Shown here one piece after another: positions 36,024 to 45,326 of a stretch of DNA of 64,000 nt. Source of the stretch: Bacteroidota bacterium (lineage in GTDB: Bacteria; Bacteroidota; Bacteroidia; Cytophagales; Cytophagaceae); contig JAEWYS010000004.1 in the NCBI GenBank assembly GCA_023458555.1, positions 124,001 through 188,000 of the forward strand, in the 5' to 3' direction. A program made the position numbers and the translations under genes. Each line of letters starts with the position of its first letter. The stretch's first letter is position 1. The notes under the pieces were generated by a model that saw only the letters and a list, made by a program, of their open reading frames with translations, searched no databases and was not told the origin of the DNA.

Positions 36024-37721
36024 ATGCATAAATCAGATTTTAAACATCACATGCACTACATTAAACATTTCGTTGGAACAGCACTACTGGCTTTTGCTGT
36101 ATTATTCAGTTCCCATGCTCAATATATCGAGATATGGTCTGATGAATTTGATTATACCGGATTGCCCGATCCCCAAAAATGGAGCTTTGATACAGGTGGA
36201 GACGGCTTTGGTAATGAAGAAAAGCAGTACTATACCCGCGACAGACTGAAAAACGCCCGGGTAGAAGATGGAAAACTGATTATTGAAGCTCACAAAGAGG
36301 CTTTCGAATCAAGCGAATACACTTCTGCCAAACTGCAGACACTCAATAGCGCTTCGTGGTTGTACGGACGTTTCGAGATCAGAGCAAAACTTCCAAAAGG
36401 CAGAGGAGTATGGCCAGCCATATGGATGCTTCCTACCCAGTCAGTATATGGCAACTGGCCGGCAAGTGGTGAAATAGATATTATGGAACAAGTTGGTTTT
36501 GAACCGGACAAAGTGCATTTTACGATTCATACAGAAGCATATAATCACAAAATAAATACGCATATCGGGGAAAGTACAATACTTGACAAGCCATATGACA
36601 ATTTCCATACTTATGCATTGGAGTGGACAGAAGACAGCCTTCGGTTTTACGTTGATGATGAGCTCCATTTTTCTTTTCTTCGTGAAGCGGGAGGAGACCA
36701 TACTGTCTGGCCATATAAACATCCTTTCTACCTTATACTCAATGTAGCTATAGGAGGAACCTGGGGTGGTACAAACGGCATCGACAACACCATTTTTCCC
36801 CAGCGAATGGAAGTCGATTATGTAAGAGTATACAAAAAAGCAGAAACAGCGAACAGTTTTACGATCCGAACCTCGGCTGTAAACGGGTCTGTGCTGCTAA
36901 CTCCGGAACAGGAAACCTATGAACGTGGAAGCACAGTAAAAGCTACAGCCATTCCTGATGATGGTTATGAGTTTGACGGATGGTACGGGAACTATGCCAG
37001 TGCATCACCGCAAGTAACCTTGCCTATGTATTTCAACTATGATATAACTGCCGGATTTGTCCGGATCGGAGAAATGATTAAAAACGGTCATTTCCGCAAC
37101 AGTACGCTGGCATGGTCATTTTATGGGAGCAATATAAAAGCAGAAAATACAGCCGCTCATATCCCTATACCCCAAAAAACTGCAAACACCTGGGATATAC
37201 AACTGTCTCAAAGCGGACTATCGCTCGAAAGTGGAGCAACTTATGAGCTGAAATTTAAAGTTCGTGCTGCAACGAGGCGTAACCTCACTGTTGGTACCGG
37301 GATCTCGCAGGAGCCCTGGACTACTTTTTTTCAGCGAACGATCAGTTTAGATACAGAGGAGGAAGAACATAGTTTCCAGTTTACTATGACAAAAAATGAA
37401 TCGAACGGAAGAGTTATGTTTGATTTGGGTGGATTTGCCGGAGATGTTTATCTTTCAGAAGTCAGCCTGTTCAAAATCAAAGACGGAGTCACAGGCACAT
37501 CGACAGGCATGAAAAAGGACCATATCATGATATTTCCCAATCCAAGCAACGGAATCGTAAAGATTACAGGAGAAACTCAGTCTTTTCAGTTGCTTGATCA
37601 GACAGGAAGACCAGCTGGCAATGGCATGATCCCTGCTTCCCTTGATCTGTCAGCCTATCCCAAAGGAATGTATTTCATTCAAACCGCTGAAGGTGCTGTT
37701 CATAAACTAATATTAGAATAA
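36024..37721 (+). CDS. Secreted GH16 glucanase with type IX sorting domain
   Basis: 565 residues: signal peptide (ending His-Ala-Gln near residue 33; ATG at 36051 would give a shorter, more typical one), GH16 domain (about 35-275), a 'GSVLLTPEQETYERGSTVKA' repeat-type beta domain (about 280-350), a CBM4/9-like jelly roll (about 352-490) and a C-terminal type IX sorting domain starting 'IFPNPSNGIVKI'. The active site is E150-IDI-M-E155 (nucleophile E150, acid/base E155). Likely substrate is laminarin or another beta-1,3-glucan. The protein is exported by Sec and then carried across the outer membrane by type IX secretion. It is convergent with a PL14-like enzyme. Confidence 0.93.
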   Translation: MHKSDFKHHMHYIKHFVGTALLAFAVLFSSHAQYIEIWSDEFDYTGLPDPQKWSFDTGGDGFGNEEKQYYTRDRLKNARVEDGKLIIEAHKEAFESSEYTSAKLQTLNSASWLYGRFEIRAKLPKGRGVWPAIWMLPTQSVYGNWPASGEIDIMEQVGFEPDKVHFTIHTEAYNHKINTHIGESTILDKPYDNFHTYALEWTEDSLRFYVDDELHFSFLREAGGDHTVWPYKHPFYLILNVAIGGTWGGTNGIDNTIFPQRMEVDYVRVYKKAETANSFTIRTSAVNGSVLLTPEQETYERGSTVKATAIPDDGYEFDGWYGNYASASPQVTLPMYFNYDITAGFVRIGEMIKNGHFRNSTLAWSFYGSNIKAENTAAHIPIPQKTANTWDIQLSQSGLSLESGATYELKFKVRAATRRNLTVGTGISQEPWTTFFQRTISLDTEEEEHSFQFTMTKNESNGRVMFDLGGFAGDVYLSEVSLFKIKDGVTGTSTGMKKDHIMIFPNPSNGIVKITGETQSFQLLDQTGRPAGNGMIPASLDLSAYPKGMYFIQTAEGAVHKLILE

Positions 37722-37728
37722 GAATTAC

Positions 37729-37781
37729 ATGAAAAGCAGCAAGTATAAACATTAATTCGTTTCCTGCTCGCTGCTTTTCAT
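37729..37781. terminator. Hairpin between convergent polysaccharide-enzyme genes
   Basis: ATGAAAAGCAGC (37729-37740) and GCTGCTTTTCAT (37770-37781) pair perfectly over 12 bases around a 29-base loop. Without a long T run, it is a moderate bidirectional terminator candidate. Confidence 0.55.
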
Positions 37782-37821
37782 ATATTTTCCAAACAACATT
37801 TTCCTGAGAGCCGAAAGATAA

Positions 37822-39999
37822 CTACCGGCGTATCAGTTTCCCCGTTTTTACTACTGTCCGGCTGGCATCTTTCAGACGATAAAAATAAACTCCTCTTTCA
37901 AGCCCTGCCCCAAACTCTACCCGATCGGTAAAACTCAACTCGATAAGATTCGCTCCATGTATAGTATATAGTTCGAGATGATTGAGGCCATCAGCCTCCA
38001 TTATAAAAATACTCTCACTCGGATTCGGAAAGATTTTGTATTCAGAATAATCAGCTATCCCGATACTACTCACAATACAATCATCATCAATAAACATTTC
38101 AACAGGAGTCGGGGCACAAACATTCCCAGAGGCTATTTCCCAATTATAAAAAAACAAATAATATGGTCTCTGATTGATCCATGCAATATTAGAACCTGAA
38201 ATAGAAATTATTCCTTCAACAACATACGGGAAGTGGATATTTTCATCCATTTCGTGCGAGTGCAGCAGCCTTCCAGTCGTTCCTTCTGCACTCATGGCAT
38301 AGTCACCTGGTTCTAGCTGCATAGCCAGCTCCAGGCGGTTGCCCCCTGCCTCAATTCCCGGAAACGTTTTACTTTCAACCAGCTGCCCATTGGCTCTTTC
38401 AATCCGTATTGTTACATCCTGATTATCGACGGCATGAACTTCAATGGACACGATTCGCAATGTTCTGTATACGGAAAACAACATTTTGCGATCCCAGCGA
38501 TTATCGGTATACGTTGTGCCTGCAACTGCTGTTTTTTTGCCTACATAACCGGAAAACGCATTCGCATCTGTCACATAATATACAGCCGGCTGATCAGCCA
38601 CCATATCCAGTTCATTTCCCTGGCGGATATAGTTACCATCAGCATCATACCAGTTAAACGTTCCCTGTTCGTTTACCTTCAGCAAGGCCGTTTCGCCGGG
38701 ACAGACTGTGTCACCAGTCACATCAAGCAATCCGGATTGCAAACTAACTCTGGCGCTTACTGTACCACATTGAGATGAACTTACCCGAACCTCATATTCT
38801 CCGGCCTGAGTCACCCGTATATCCGGAGAAGAATGTAATAATAGATCTCCATTGCGATACCATTCGTATGTAAGGTACCTTCCCCGCTGCCCGGGATCAA
38901 GAAGTTCATAAGAACTGATACAAATAGAACGATCAGCTCCCAGATTTACCGTCAAGCCAGTGCTCACTTCTATTGTATCTCTCGTAAAACAGCCAAGGCT
39001 GTCAAGAATCAGTATATACTGTCCCGGCTGATCAACTGCGATAACAGCAGTTGTTTGTCCGGTTAGGATCTCTCCATTTCTCAGCCAGGTATACGAATAA
39101 TTATCTCCGGCAAGTGATGAAGAAAGCACTATATCCTCCACGTCGCACAATGACTGGTTTGGACCAAGTTCCGGTTTGCTGCAATCCTGAAAAGCAACTT
39201 CTTCGTACCGATCTGCAACCACCAGATCATCAATCCAGGTATACGAATCTACAGCCGGAGCCCAGTTCGGAGTATCTCCTCCATGAAATGTCGAAATATA
39301 GAAGTTATCTATCAGACTACCATCCGTTACAAAACGCAGCCCTTCCAGCAACAATACTTTCTGACCATTGACCCATACTTCTACTTCACCATCGTGATTT
39401 GATCCGGTATTGATTTTAACACGCTGGGCAATATGCATCCACTCTCCTCTCAGAAAATATACCGGATCACCATCGGGATATTGCAGATAATGGTCTTCGC
39501 CACAACTTGTGGGTTTATCCATATGATATAAATAAAGCGCTGCTCTTCCGCCCGGACGCCACATAAATCGTGCGGAAAAGCCATTGTTTCCTGTACATAT
39601 CTGGCAACCGCTGCAATTAGCTCCGGCAGTCAATCCAGGCAGCTTTCCGCCAAACTGGGTAGTCCCCCAGCTAAAATCTTCACTAAACCGTACCCGATAA
39701 GAAGCATAATACTCTCTTTTGGGAGTTAGTTGTAAAGGTGTCTGGGTGCCTGTTTCGGCTGTTCCATACTTACCCTGAGGATAAAAAATACGAAGAGATT
39801 TTTGTCCCGAATACGCGATGCCTTCATCAACCATTGTCCTCTCTGTTCCCTGGAGCCAGCGAGGTGCGAAACCATCATTTTCCCATTGGGCCCTGGTGTA
39901 ACTTGTTCCGGAAATATGTTGCTCAAAATCGGTCCGGTAGATCTGGGCATTCGCTAAACACCCGGCTAATATCAACAGACAAAGTAAGAAATGTTGCAT
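37822..39999 (-). CDS. Secreted PL14-like polysaccharide lyase with Ig-like domains and type IX sorting domain
   Basis: 725 residues: signal peptide (1-18), then a jelly-roll domain (about 20-270) resembling polysaccharide lyase family 14. Its blocks are 'YYASYRVRFSEDFSW', 'GGKLPGLTAG', 'GFSARFMWRPGGRAALYLY' and 'WMHIAQRVKINTGS'. A Cys-rich loop (CSGCQICTG) sits inside it. Three Ig/PKD-like modules follow (about 275-440), each with the 'Y.W.RNG......' pattern, then a beta domain and a C-terminal sorting domain beginning 'KIFPNPSESIFI'. The likely role is extracellular degradation of an acidic polysaccharide such as alginate or glucuronan; PL14-like proteins of unknown substrate also exist. 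Confidence 0.82.
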   Translation of the reverse strand: MQHFLLCLLILAGCLANAQIYRTDFEQHISGTSYTRAQWENDGFAPRWLQGTERTMVDEGIAYSGQKSLRIFYPQGKYGTAETGTQTPLQLTPKREYYASYRVRFSEDFSWGTTQFGGKLPGLTAGANCSGCQICTGNNGFSARFMWRPGGRAALYLYHMDKPTSCGEDHYLQYPDGDPVYFLRGEWMHIAQRVKINTGSNHDGEVEVWVNGQKVLLLEGLRFVTDGSLIDNFYISTFHGGDTPNWAPAVDSYTWIDDLVVADRYEEVAFQDCSKPELGPNQSLCDVEDIVLSSSLAGDNYSYTWLRNGEILTGQTTAVIAVDQPGQYILILDSLGCFTRDTIEVSTGLTVNLGADRSICISSYELLDPGQRGRYLTYEWYRNGDLLLHSSPDIRVTQAGEYEVRVSSSQCGTVSARVSLQSGLLDVTGDTVCPGETALLKVNEQGTFNWYDADGNYIRQGNELDMVADQPAVYYVTDANAFSGYVGKKTAVAGTTYTDNRWDRKMLFSVYRTLRIVSIEVHAVDNQDVTIRIERANGQLVESKTFPGIEAGGNRLELAMQLEPGDYAMSAEGTTGRLLHSHEMDENIHFPYVVEGIISISGSNIAWINQRPYYLFFYNWEIASGNVCAPTPVEMFIDDDCIVSSIGIADYSEYKIFPNPSESIFIMEADGLNHLELYTIHGANLIELSFTDRVEFGAGLERGVYFYRLKDASRTVVKTGKLIRR

Positions 40000-40062
40000 A
40001 ATAGAATTTATCTAACTAAAAGTTAAACAATAGCTATACGCAAGATACTAAAGAGAAGTTTT

Positions 40063-40677
40063 TCAGAGGAGTGCAGCCATGCGAATCTGCTGGTCACAGA
40101 AGGCATACTCCTCCTCCTGATTGGAACCGACCAGTATCAGGCGGTCCCTCTGACTGTCTATTTGTTGCCGGTACCATTCTATTCCGGTACGATCAAGATT
40201 TGAGGCAGGTTCATCCAGCAGGAGAATCGGTGTATCCGAAAAAAAAGCCAGGCCCAGCTTGACTCTCTGCTTCATCCCTGATGAAAAATATCGTATTGGC
40301 TTATTCAGTGACTTTTCAAGCCAGAGGAGTTCAGGCAGTTCCTCAAGGCGGAATCCGATCCGCAGAGGCTTAAATTTAAAATGGAACTGCAGATGTTCTT
40401 TCAGAGTAAACTCTTCGATAAGCTCCATATAAGGTGATGCCAGTACCAGATGCTGATATATCATATCTGGTGACAGCACCTTATGGTTAAGAGTATACTC
40501 CAGCTTACCCTCTGAACAGGGCTGGATCCCGGCAAGAATCTGAAGCAGAGTTGACTTTCCGCTTCCGTTGTGTCCTATCACTGCATAGGCCTGCCCTTGT
40601 TCCAAAATCAGATTAATGTTTCTGAAAATCCAGTTAAAGTTAAACCGTTTGCCCAGATTTTCAGCAACAATTTTCAT
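40063..40677 (-). CDS. ABC transporter ATP-binding protein
   Basis: A 204-residue single ABC ATPase: Walker A 'GHNGSGKST' near residue 35, a signature that departs from LSGGQ (FSSGMKQRV), and Walker B 'ILLLDEPASNLD'. It is short for the family, with the sequence ending soon after the H-loop region, where the usual switch His appears replaced (VGSNQEEE). No permease gene is adjacent. It begins exactly at the lpxA stop and is the last gene of the lpx operon, as in other Bacteroidota, which hints at an envelope role. CcmA-like ATPases are the nearest type by length. Confidence 0.88.
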   Translation of the reverse strand: MKIVAENLGKRFNFNWIFRNINLILEQGQAYAVIGHNGSGKSTLLQILAGIQPCSEGKLEYTLNHKVLSPDMIYQHLVLASPYMELIEEFTLKEHLQFHFKFKPLRIGFRLEELPELLWLEKSLNKPIRYFSSGMKQRVKLGLAFFSDTPILLLDEPASNLDRTGIEWYRQQIDSQRDRLILVGSNQEEEYAFCDQQIRMAALL

Positions 40678-41456
40678 TATTGCCCATATCCTTTCATGAT
40701 ACCTCTTTCAGAATTGCGGATAAAACTGACAATTTCATCACGTTCACTGGAAGGGGCAAAACTGGATTCTATTTCTTCAAGAGCTCTGGATACTGTACCT
40801 TCTTTTATGAAAATAATCCGGTACATCTCCTGAATCCGGGCTATTTGTTCAGTAGTATAGCCTCTTCTACGAAGTCCTACCGAGTTAATACCACAATATC
40901 CTATTGGCTCTCTGGCTGCCTTGGTAAATGGCGGGATATCTTTACGCACCAGCGAACCTCCGCCGATATATACATGGGAACCGATTCTGGCAAATTGCTG
41001 AACGGCACAGGTACCACCGAAAATGGCATAATCATCTACAATCACATGACCGGCAAGCTGCACAGAGTTCCCGATAATACAGTGATCTCCGATTATACAA
41101 TCATGACCAACATGAACGTAGGCCATAATAAGGCAGTTGGAACCGATTTTGGTGGTATACTTATCGATCGTACCACGGTTGATTGTTACACACTCCCGTA
41201 TTGTGGTATTATCTCCAATCTCTGCCAGTGTTTCTTCGCCGCGAAATTTCAGATCCTGAGGTACTGCTGAAATAACAGCGCCCGGAAAAATTTTACAGTT
41301 TTTCCCGATCCTGGCTCCTTCCATTATAACAACGTTTGATCCGATCCAGGTGCCTTCGCCGATTTCGACATTTTTGTGGATTACAGCAAAAGGCTCGATG
41401 GTTACATTATCTGCAATCCTGGCTTCCGGACTGATATACGCAAGAGTTTGATTCAT
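40677..41456 (-). CDS. lpxA: UDP-N-acetylglucosamine acyltransferase
   Basis: A 259-residue left-handed beta-helix protein with hexapeptide repeats from the first residues ('ARIADNVTIEPFAVIHKNVEIG') to about 190 and a helical C-terminal domain. The catalytic-histidine region reads 'AYVHVGHDCIIGDHCIIGN'. It transfers a 3-hydroxyacyl chain to UDP-GlcNAc, the first step of lipid A synthesis. It lies 16 bases after lpxC/fabZ. Confidence 0.96.
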   Translation of the reverse strand: MNQTLAYISPEARIADNVTIEPFAVIHKNVEIGEGTWIGSNVVIMEGARIGKNCKIFPGAVISAVPQDLKFRGEETLAEIGDNTTIRECVTINRGTIDKYTTKIGSNCLIMAYVHVGHDCIIGDHCIIGNSVQLAGHVIVDDYAIFGGTCAVQQFARIGSHVYIGGGSLVRKDIPPFTKAAREPIGYCGINSVGLRRRGYTTEQIARIQEMYRIIFIKEGTVSRALEEIESSFAPSSERDEIVSFIRNSERGIMKGYGQ

Positions 41457-41472
41457 TGGTCAATTTATAATA

Positions 41473-42873
41473 TTACTGGACACTGTCTTTTCTCACGATA
41501 CCGGCGCACATTACGGCTTCACAAACAAGGTTGCCTGCTACAAAAGCCTGTCCCTGCATTTTTGCGATTCCCCGTTTGATAGGCGCAAGCAGCTCGCATT
41601 TGAAGATTACGGTATCACCAGGGAATACCATTCTTCTGAAACGACAGTTTTCAATGCTCAGGAAATAAGTCCAGTAGTTTTCAGGATCAGGTACGGTGTT
41701 CATCACAAGTATACCTCCTGTCTGTACCATCGCTTCGATCTGCATTACTCCGGGGAAAACCGGATTGCCCGGAAAGTGTCCCTGAAAAAATGGCTCATTG
41801 ATGGTTACATTCTTTACTCCGGCAACAGTAGTATCATCCATATAATAGATTCTGTCAACCAGCTTAAACGGATAGGTATGGGGCAGTGCCTTGTAGATTG
41901 CATTAACATCCATCAGAGGCGGCTGCGCCGGATCATATGGCGGCACCTGGTATTTGTTGCTTTCCTTCATCAGCTTTTTGAGCTTCTTGGCAAAAGCCAC
42001 ATTGGCAGCGTGACCCGGGCGGGCAGCCATAATCTGTGCTTTGAGAGGCCGGCCAACCAGAGCAAGGTCTCCCATTACATCCAGCAGCTTGTGTCGTGCA
42101 GGCTCATTTTTATAACGGAGCTCCACGTTATTCAGAATGCCTTCTTTCTTTACTTCAACTTTTGGCTTGTTGAACAATTTGGCAAGGCTTTCCAGCTCTT
42201 CGTCTTTTACAATTCTGTCGACAACTACGATAGCATTGTTTAGATCTCCCCCTTTGATGAGATTTTGCTTTTGCAGCATCTCCAGCTCATGCAGGAAGCA
42301 AAACGTTCTGCAGGAAGCTATTTCCTTAGTAAACTGTGCGATATTGGTCAGAGAAGCGTGCTGGCTTCCCAGCACAGGAGAGTTGTAGTCTACCATAACA
42401 GTCACTCTGTAGTCATCCAGAGGCAGGGCGGCAATCTCTACATCTCTGTCCGGTTCCTGATGAAACACACTGTGAGGAACTTCAAAGAAGTTTCTCAGCG
42501 CATTCTGCTCTTCCAGTCCCGCGCTTAGCAAGGCCTCCACAAAAGGCTGGGAGCTCCCATCCATAATAGGCGGTTCCGGACCATCAAGCTGAATAAGAAT
42601 ATTGTCAATCTGAAGTCCAACCAGCGCAGCAAGTGTATGCTCAACGGTATTTACTCTGGCTCCGTTTTTTTCCAGAGTAGTTCCTCTGGACAAATCGACC
42701 ACGTAATCTACATCGGCTTCTACGACCGGCTGATTTTCCAGATCAATACGTTGAAATTTAATTCCGTGATTTGGAGCTGCAGGTACAAATGTCATGTTTG
42801 CATTTACTCCTGTGTGTAATCCCACCCCGGAAACAGTTACTGGTTGTTTAATTGTATGCTGTTTCGAATACAT
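41473..42873 (-). CDS. lpxC/fabZ: Bifunctional LpxC deacetylase / FabZ dehydratase
   Basis: 466 residues fusing two enzymes. The N-terminal part (about 1-300) is the zinc deacetylase LpxC: 'TVSGVGLHTG', the zinc-binding 'TVEHTLAALVGLQIDN' and 'HKLLDVMGDLALVG'. The C-terminal part (about 318-466) is the FabZ dehydratase, with catalytic His and Glu in 'GHFPGNPVFPGVMQIEAM'. The fusion is characteristic of Bacteroidota; it couples lipid A commitment to fatty-acid elongation. It sits between lpxD and lpxA in the same operon. Confidence 0.97.
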   Translation of the reverse strand: MYSKQHTIKQPVTVSGVGLHTGVNANMTFVPAAPNHGIKFQRIDLENQPVVEADVDYVVDLSRGTTLEKNGARVNTVEHTLAALVGLQIDNILIQLDGPEPPIMDGSSQPFVEALLSAGLEEQNALRNFFEVPHSVFHQEPDRDVEIAALPLDDYRVTVMVDYNSPVLGSQHASLTNIAQFTKEIASCRTFCFLHELEMLQKQNLIKGGDLNNAIVVVDRIVKDEELESLAKLFNKPKVEVKKEGILNNVELRYKNEPARHKLLDVMGDLALVGRPLKAQIMAARPGHAANVAFAKKLKKLMKESNKYQVPPYDPAQPPLMDVNAIYKALPHTYPFKLVDRIYYMDDTTVAGVKNVTINEPFFQGHFPGNPVFPGVMQIEAMVQTGGILVMNTVPDPENYWTYFLSIENCRFRRMVFPGDTVIFKCELLAPIKRGIAKMQGQAFVAGNLVCEAVMCAGIVRKDSVQ

Positions 42874-42964
42874 TTAAAATAGGTCCCTCGTTTTCGTTAA
42901 TCTCTTTCTGGTATATAATTGAATCCGAAACAAAAGTCAGATTTTTACTGATCTCATAACCCTG

Positions 42965-44011
42965 TTATACGTTTTCGGAGGGCAAATTTAGTATTTTTTG
43001 TTCAAGTTCCTCTATTCTCTTCTGGAGATCGGGAAGCTTTCTGAAAATGGTGGCTGATTTTATATATTTTTTGTAATCAAAAGCAGGCGATCCCATAAGC
43101 ACAGAGCCTTCTTCGGTAACCGATTTGCCCAATCCGCTCTGTGCCGCTATATTTGTTCTGGCGGCAAGCTTCAGATGGCCGGCCAGACCAACCTGCCCTC
43201 CGATCATACAATAATCACCTACTTTGGTTGATCCGCTGATACCGGTCTGCGCTGCAATGACGGTATGCTTTCCTATTTCTACATTGTGCCCCACCTGAAT
43301 CAGGTTATCAAGCTTGGTTCCTTCTCTGATTATGGTGGAGCCCATAGTAGCGCAATCCACTACCGTATTGGCTCCGATACTCACGTGGTCTTCCAGCACG
43401 ACATTTCCGATCTGGGGAATATCTTTATAACTTCCGTCTTTCTGAGGAGCAAAGCCAAAACCATCGCTGCCGACCACACAGCCCGCATGCAGGGTACAAT
43501 GACTGCCAATTTTGGATTTACTATATACTTTCGCTCCGGGATATAAAATAGTATTGTCTCCGATCTCTACATAATCTCCGATATATACCTGCGGATATAT
43601 TTTGACATTGTTACCGATACGGCAGTGGTCACCGATATAGGAAAAGGCTCCCCGGTAAATTCCGGCTCCAATGATTGAATTGGTCCCTGCAAAAGCCGGA
43701 TTTTCGATTCCTGTCTTCAGAAAAGATACAATCCTGTGGTACTCTTCCAGCAGCATCGTAAAGCTTGTATAGGCATCATCTACCAGAATCAGCGCAGTCT
43801 TTACCACTGTTTTCGGCACAAAGCTTCTGTTTACGATAACTGCGCTTGCATCGGTTGAGTAGAGATAATTTTCGTACTTGGGATTTGACAGAAACGCGAT
43901 AGCACCTTCCCTTGCCTCTTCGATCTTGGCAACCGTACTAATCTTGATTGTTTCACTACCTTTGAGCTCTCCGCCTATCAGGTTGGCAATTTGACCGGTA
44001 GTAAATTCCAT
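42965..44011 (-). CDS. lpxD: UDP-3-O-acylglucosamine N-acyltransferase
   Basis: A 348-residue protein with an N-terminal uridine-binding domain (about 1-100, including 'AIAFLSNPKYENYLYSTDAS') and a left-handed beta-helix with hexapeptide repeats (about 105-310), then a C-terminal coiled helix 'LPDLQKRIEELEQKILNL'. 'IQVGHNVEIGKHTVIAAQTG' carries the catalytic histidine. It adds the N-linked acyl chain of lipid A. It follows the HD hydrolase by 19 bases. Confidence 0.96.
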   Translation of the reverse strand: MEFTTGQIANLIGGELKGSETIKISTVAKIEEAREGAIAFLSNPKYENYLYSTDASAVIVNRSFVPKTVVKTALILVDDAYTSFTMLLEEYHRIVSFLKTGIENPAFAGTNSIIGAGIYRGAFSYIGDHCRIGNNVKIYPQVYIGDYVEIGDNTILYPGAKVYSKSKIGSHCTLHAGCVVGSDGFGFAPQKDGSYKDIPQIGNVVLEDHVSIGANTVVDCATMGSTIIREGTKLDNLIQVGHNVEIGKHTVIAAQTGISGSTKVGDYCMIGGQVGLAGHLKLAARTNIAAQSGLGKSVTEEGSVLMGSPAFDYKKYIKSATIFRKLPDLQKRIEELEQKILNLPSENV

Positions 44012-44030
44012 ATTTTTTTTGATCTAAGTT

Positions 44031-45260
44031 TTACAAATAAACCTGCTTGGGACAACATAAGTAATGCTTCTTCACTATAGTTCCCAGCGCTTTTATATTC
44101 GGCAGATCTGAAGCCTCCGCAACATCTACCAGAGTATTCTTTTTGGTCAGTATATTTATATTCTGCCCCCGGGACACATATGCCGCATTGGATATGGTAC
44201 CGGTAGACAAGAAATAGGATACATCTTTTATTCCCACATCAAATACCGAAGAAATGTGCTCTTTTATTGAGTCAATCCTGTTTTTATTTGGCTCCTCGTC
44301 GGCAATCTGAATTTTAAACAACTTTCTGTTAAGCAGTGAAGAACAAAGGTAAGACAGAATAAAATCTTCACTTTCAGCCCAGACCTTTATTGCTCCCCAG
44401 ATATCAAAATCATCCAGTCGGCAAAACTCATCCAGATAGACAGGATTGCTCTCGAAATCGCTGCATGAAACAGTGTTTTTTAAGAAAATTTTTAAACTTT
44501 TTCCGGCATAAATATCTAACCCTTCCTGGGTCAGCTGCTTGGCTCTGCGAATAATATTGATCATCATTTTTTCAGAGCTGACGGTCGTTTTATGCAAGTA
44601 AACCTGCCAGTACATCAGCCGTCTGGCTGTCAGAAAGTTTTCGATGCTATATATGCCCTTTTCCTCAATAACCAACTGATCATCATATATATCCAGCATT
44701 TTAAGAATACGATCCGCTCCGATCGTACCCTCGGATACGCCCGTGAAAAAGCTGTCCCGCTGCAGATAGTCCAGACGATCCACATCAAGCTGACTGGATA
44801 TCAGCTGATGAAAAAAGCGCCGCTCATAGGTATTATTAAACATTTGTATAGCCAGATCCAGTTTGCCCCCCAGCTGCGCATTGAGGCGGTTCATAATCAG
44901 CCTGGAAATAACTTCGTGAGGAATGCCCTCCAGCAGAGAATACTCGAGGGCGTGCGAAAAAGGGCCATGTCCCACATCATGCAGCAAAATAGCTACCTGA
45001 GCAGCTTCGCGCTCTTCCGGACTGATATCATGGTCTTTGCTTTGGAGCGTATCAAGGGTGATTCCCATAAGATGCATGGCTCCCAGGGCATGATGAAAGC
45101 GGGTATGCAGCGCTCCCGGATAAACCAGATCGGTAAGTCCCAGCTGCCTGATGCGACGAAGGCGCTGAAAGACCGGATGCTCGATAATATCAAAAATAAG
45201 TTCTCCCGGGATTGTCAGAAAGCCATAGATGGGGTCGTTGAAAATTTTTTTCTTATTCAA
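44031..45260 (-). CDS. HD-domain phosphohydrolase (dGTPase-like)
   Basis: 409 residues from the TTG at 45260 (MNKKKIFNDPIYGFLTIP), the start that matches homologues as I remember them. The longer frame from another TTG at 45332 would run into the porX start. HD motifs: 'LHTRFHHALGAMHL' and 'LLHDVGHGPFSHALE', then 'SSQLDVDRLDYLQRD', typical of SAMHD1/dGTPase-like proteins. Substrate may be a deoxynucleotide triphosphate but is unproven. It heads the lpx operon, an association seen repeatedly in Bacteroidota and not mechanistically explained. Confidence 0.9.
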   Translation of the reverse strand: MNKKKIFNDPIYGFLTIPGELIFDIIEHPVFQRLRRIRQLGLTDLVYPGALHTRFHHALGAMHLMGITLDTLQSKDHDISPEEREAAQVAILLHDVGHGPFSHALEYSLLEGIPHEVISRLIMNRLNAQLGGKLDLAIQMFNNTYERRFFHQLISSQLDVDRLDYLQRDSFFTGVSEGTIGADRILKMLDIYDDQLVIEEKGIYSIENFLTARRLMYWQVYLHKTTVSSEKMMINIIRRAKQLTQEGLDIYAGKSLKIFLKNTVSCSDFESNPVYLDEFCRLDDFDIWGAIKVWAESEDFILSYLCSSLLNRKLFKIQIADEEPNKNRIDSIKEHISSVFDVGIKDVSYFLSTGTISNAAYVSRGQNINILTKKNTLVDVAEASDLPNIKALGTIVKKHYLCCPKQVYL

Positions 45261-45326
45261 AACTTTTTTAATTGCCTTATCTTTATAATATTGACTTGCC
45301 TCAACCAAAAGGAAAGCAGACAGAAT

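Noticed and set aside
44592..45326. N-terminal extension of the porX frame
   Set aside because: It is antisense to the HD hydrolase; porX has a standard receiver-domain start at 45327.
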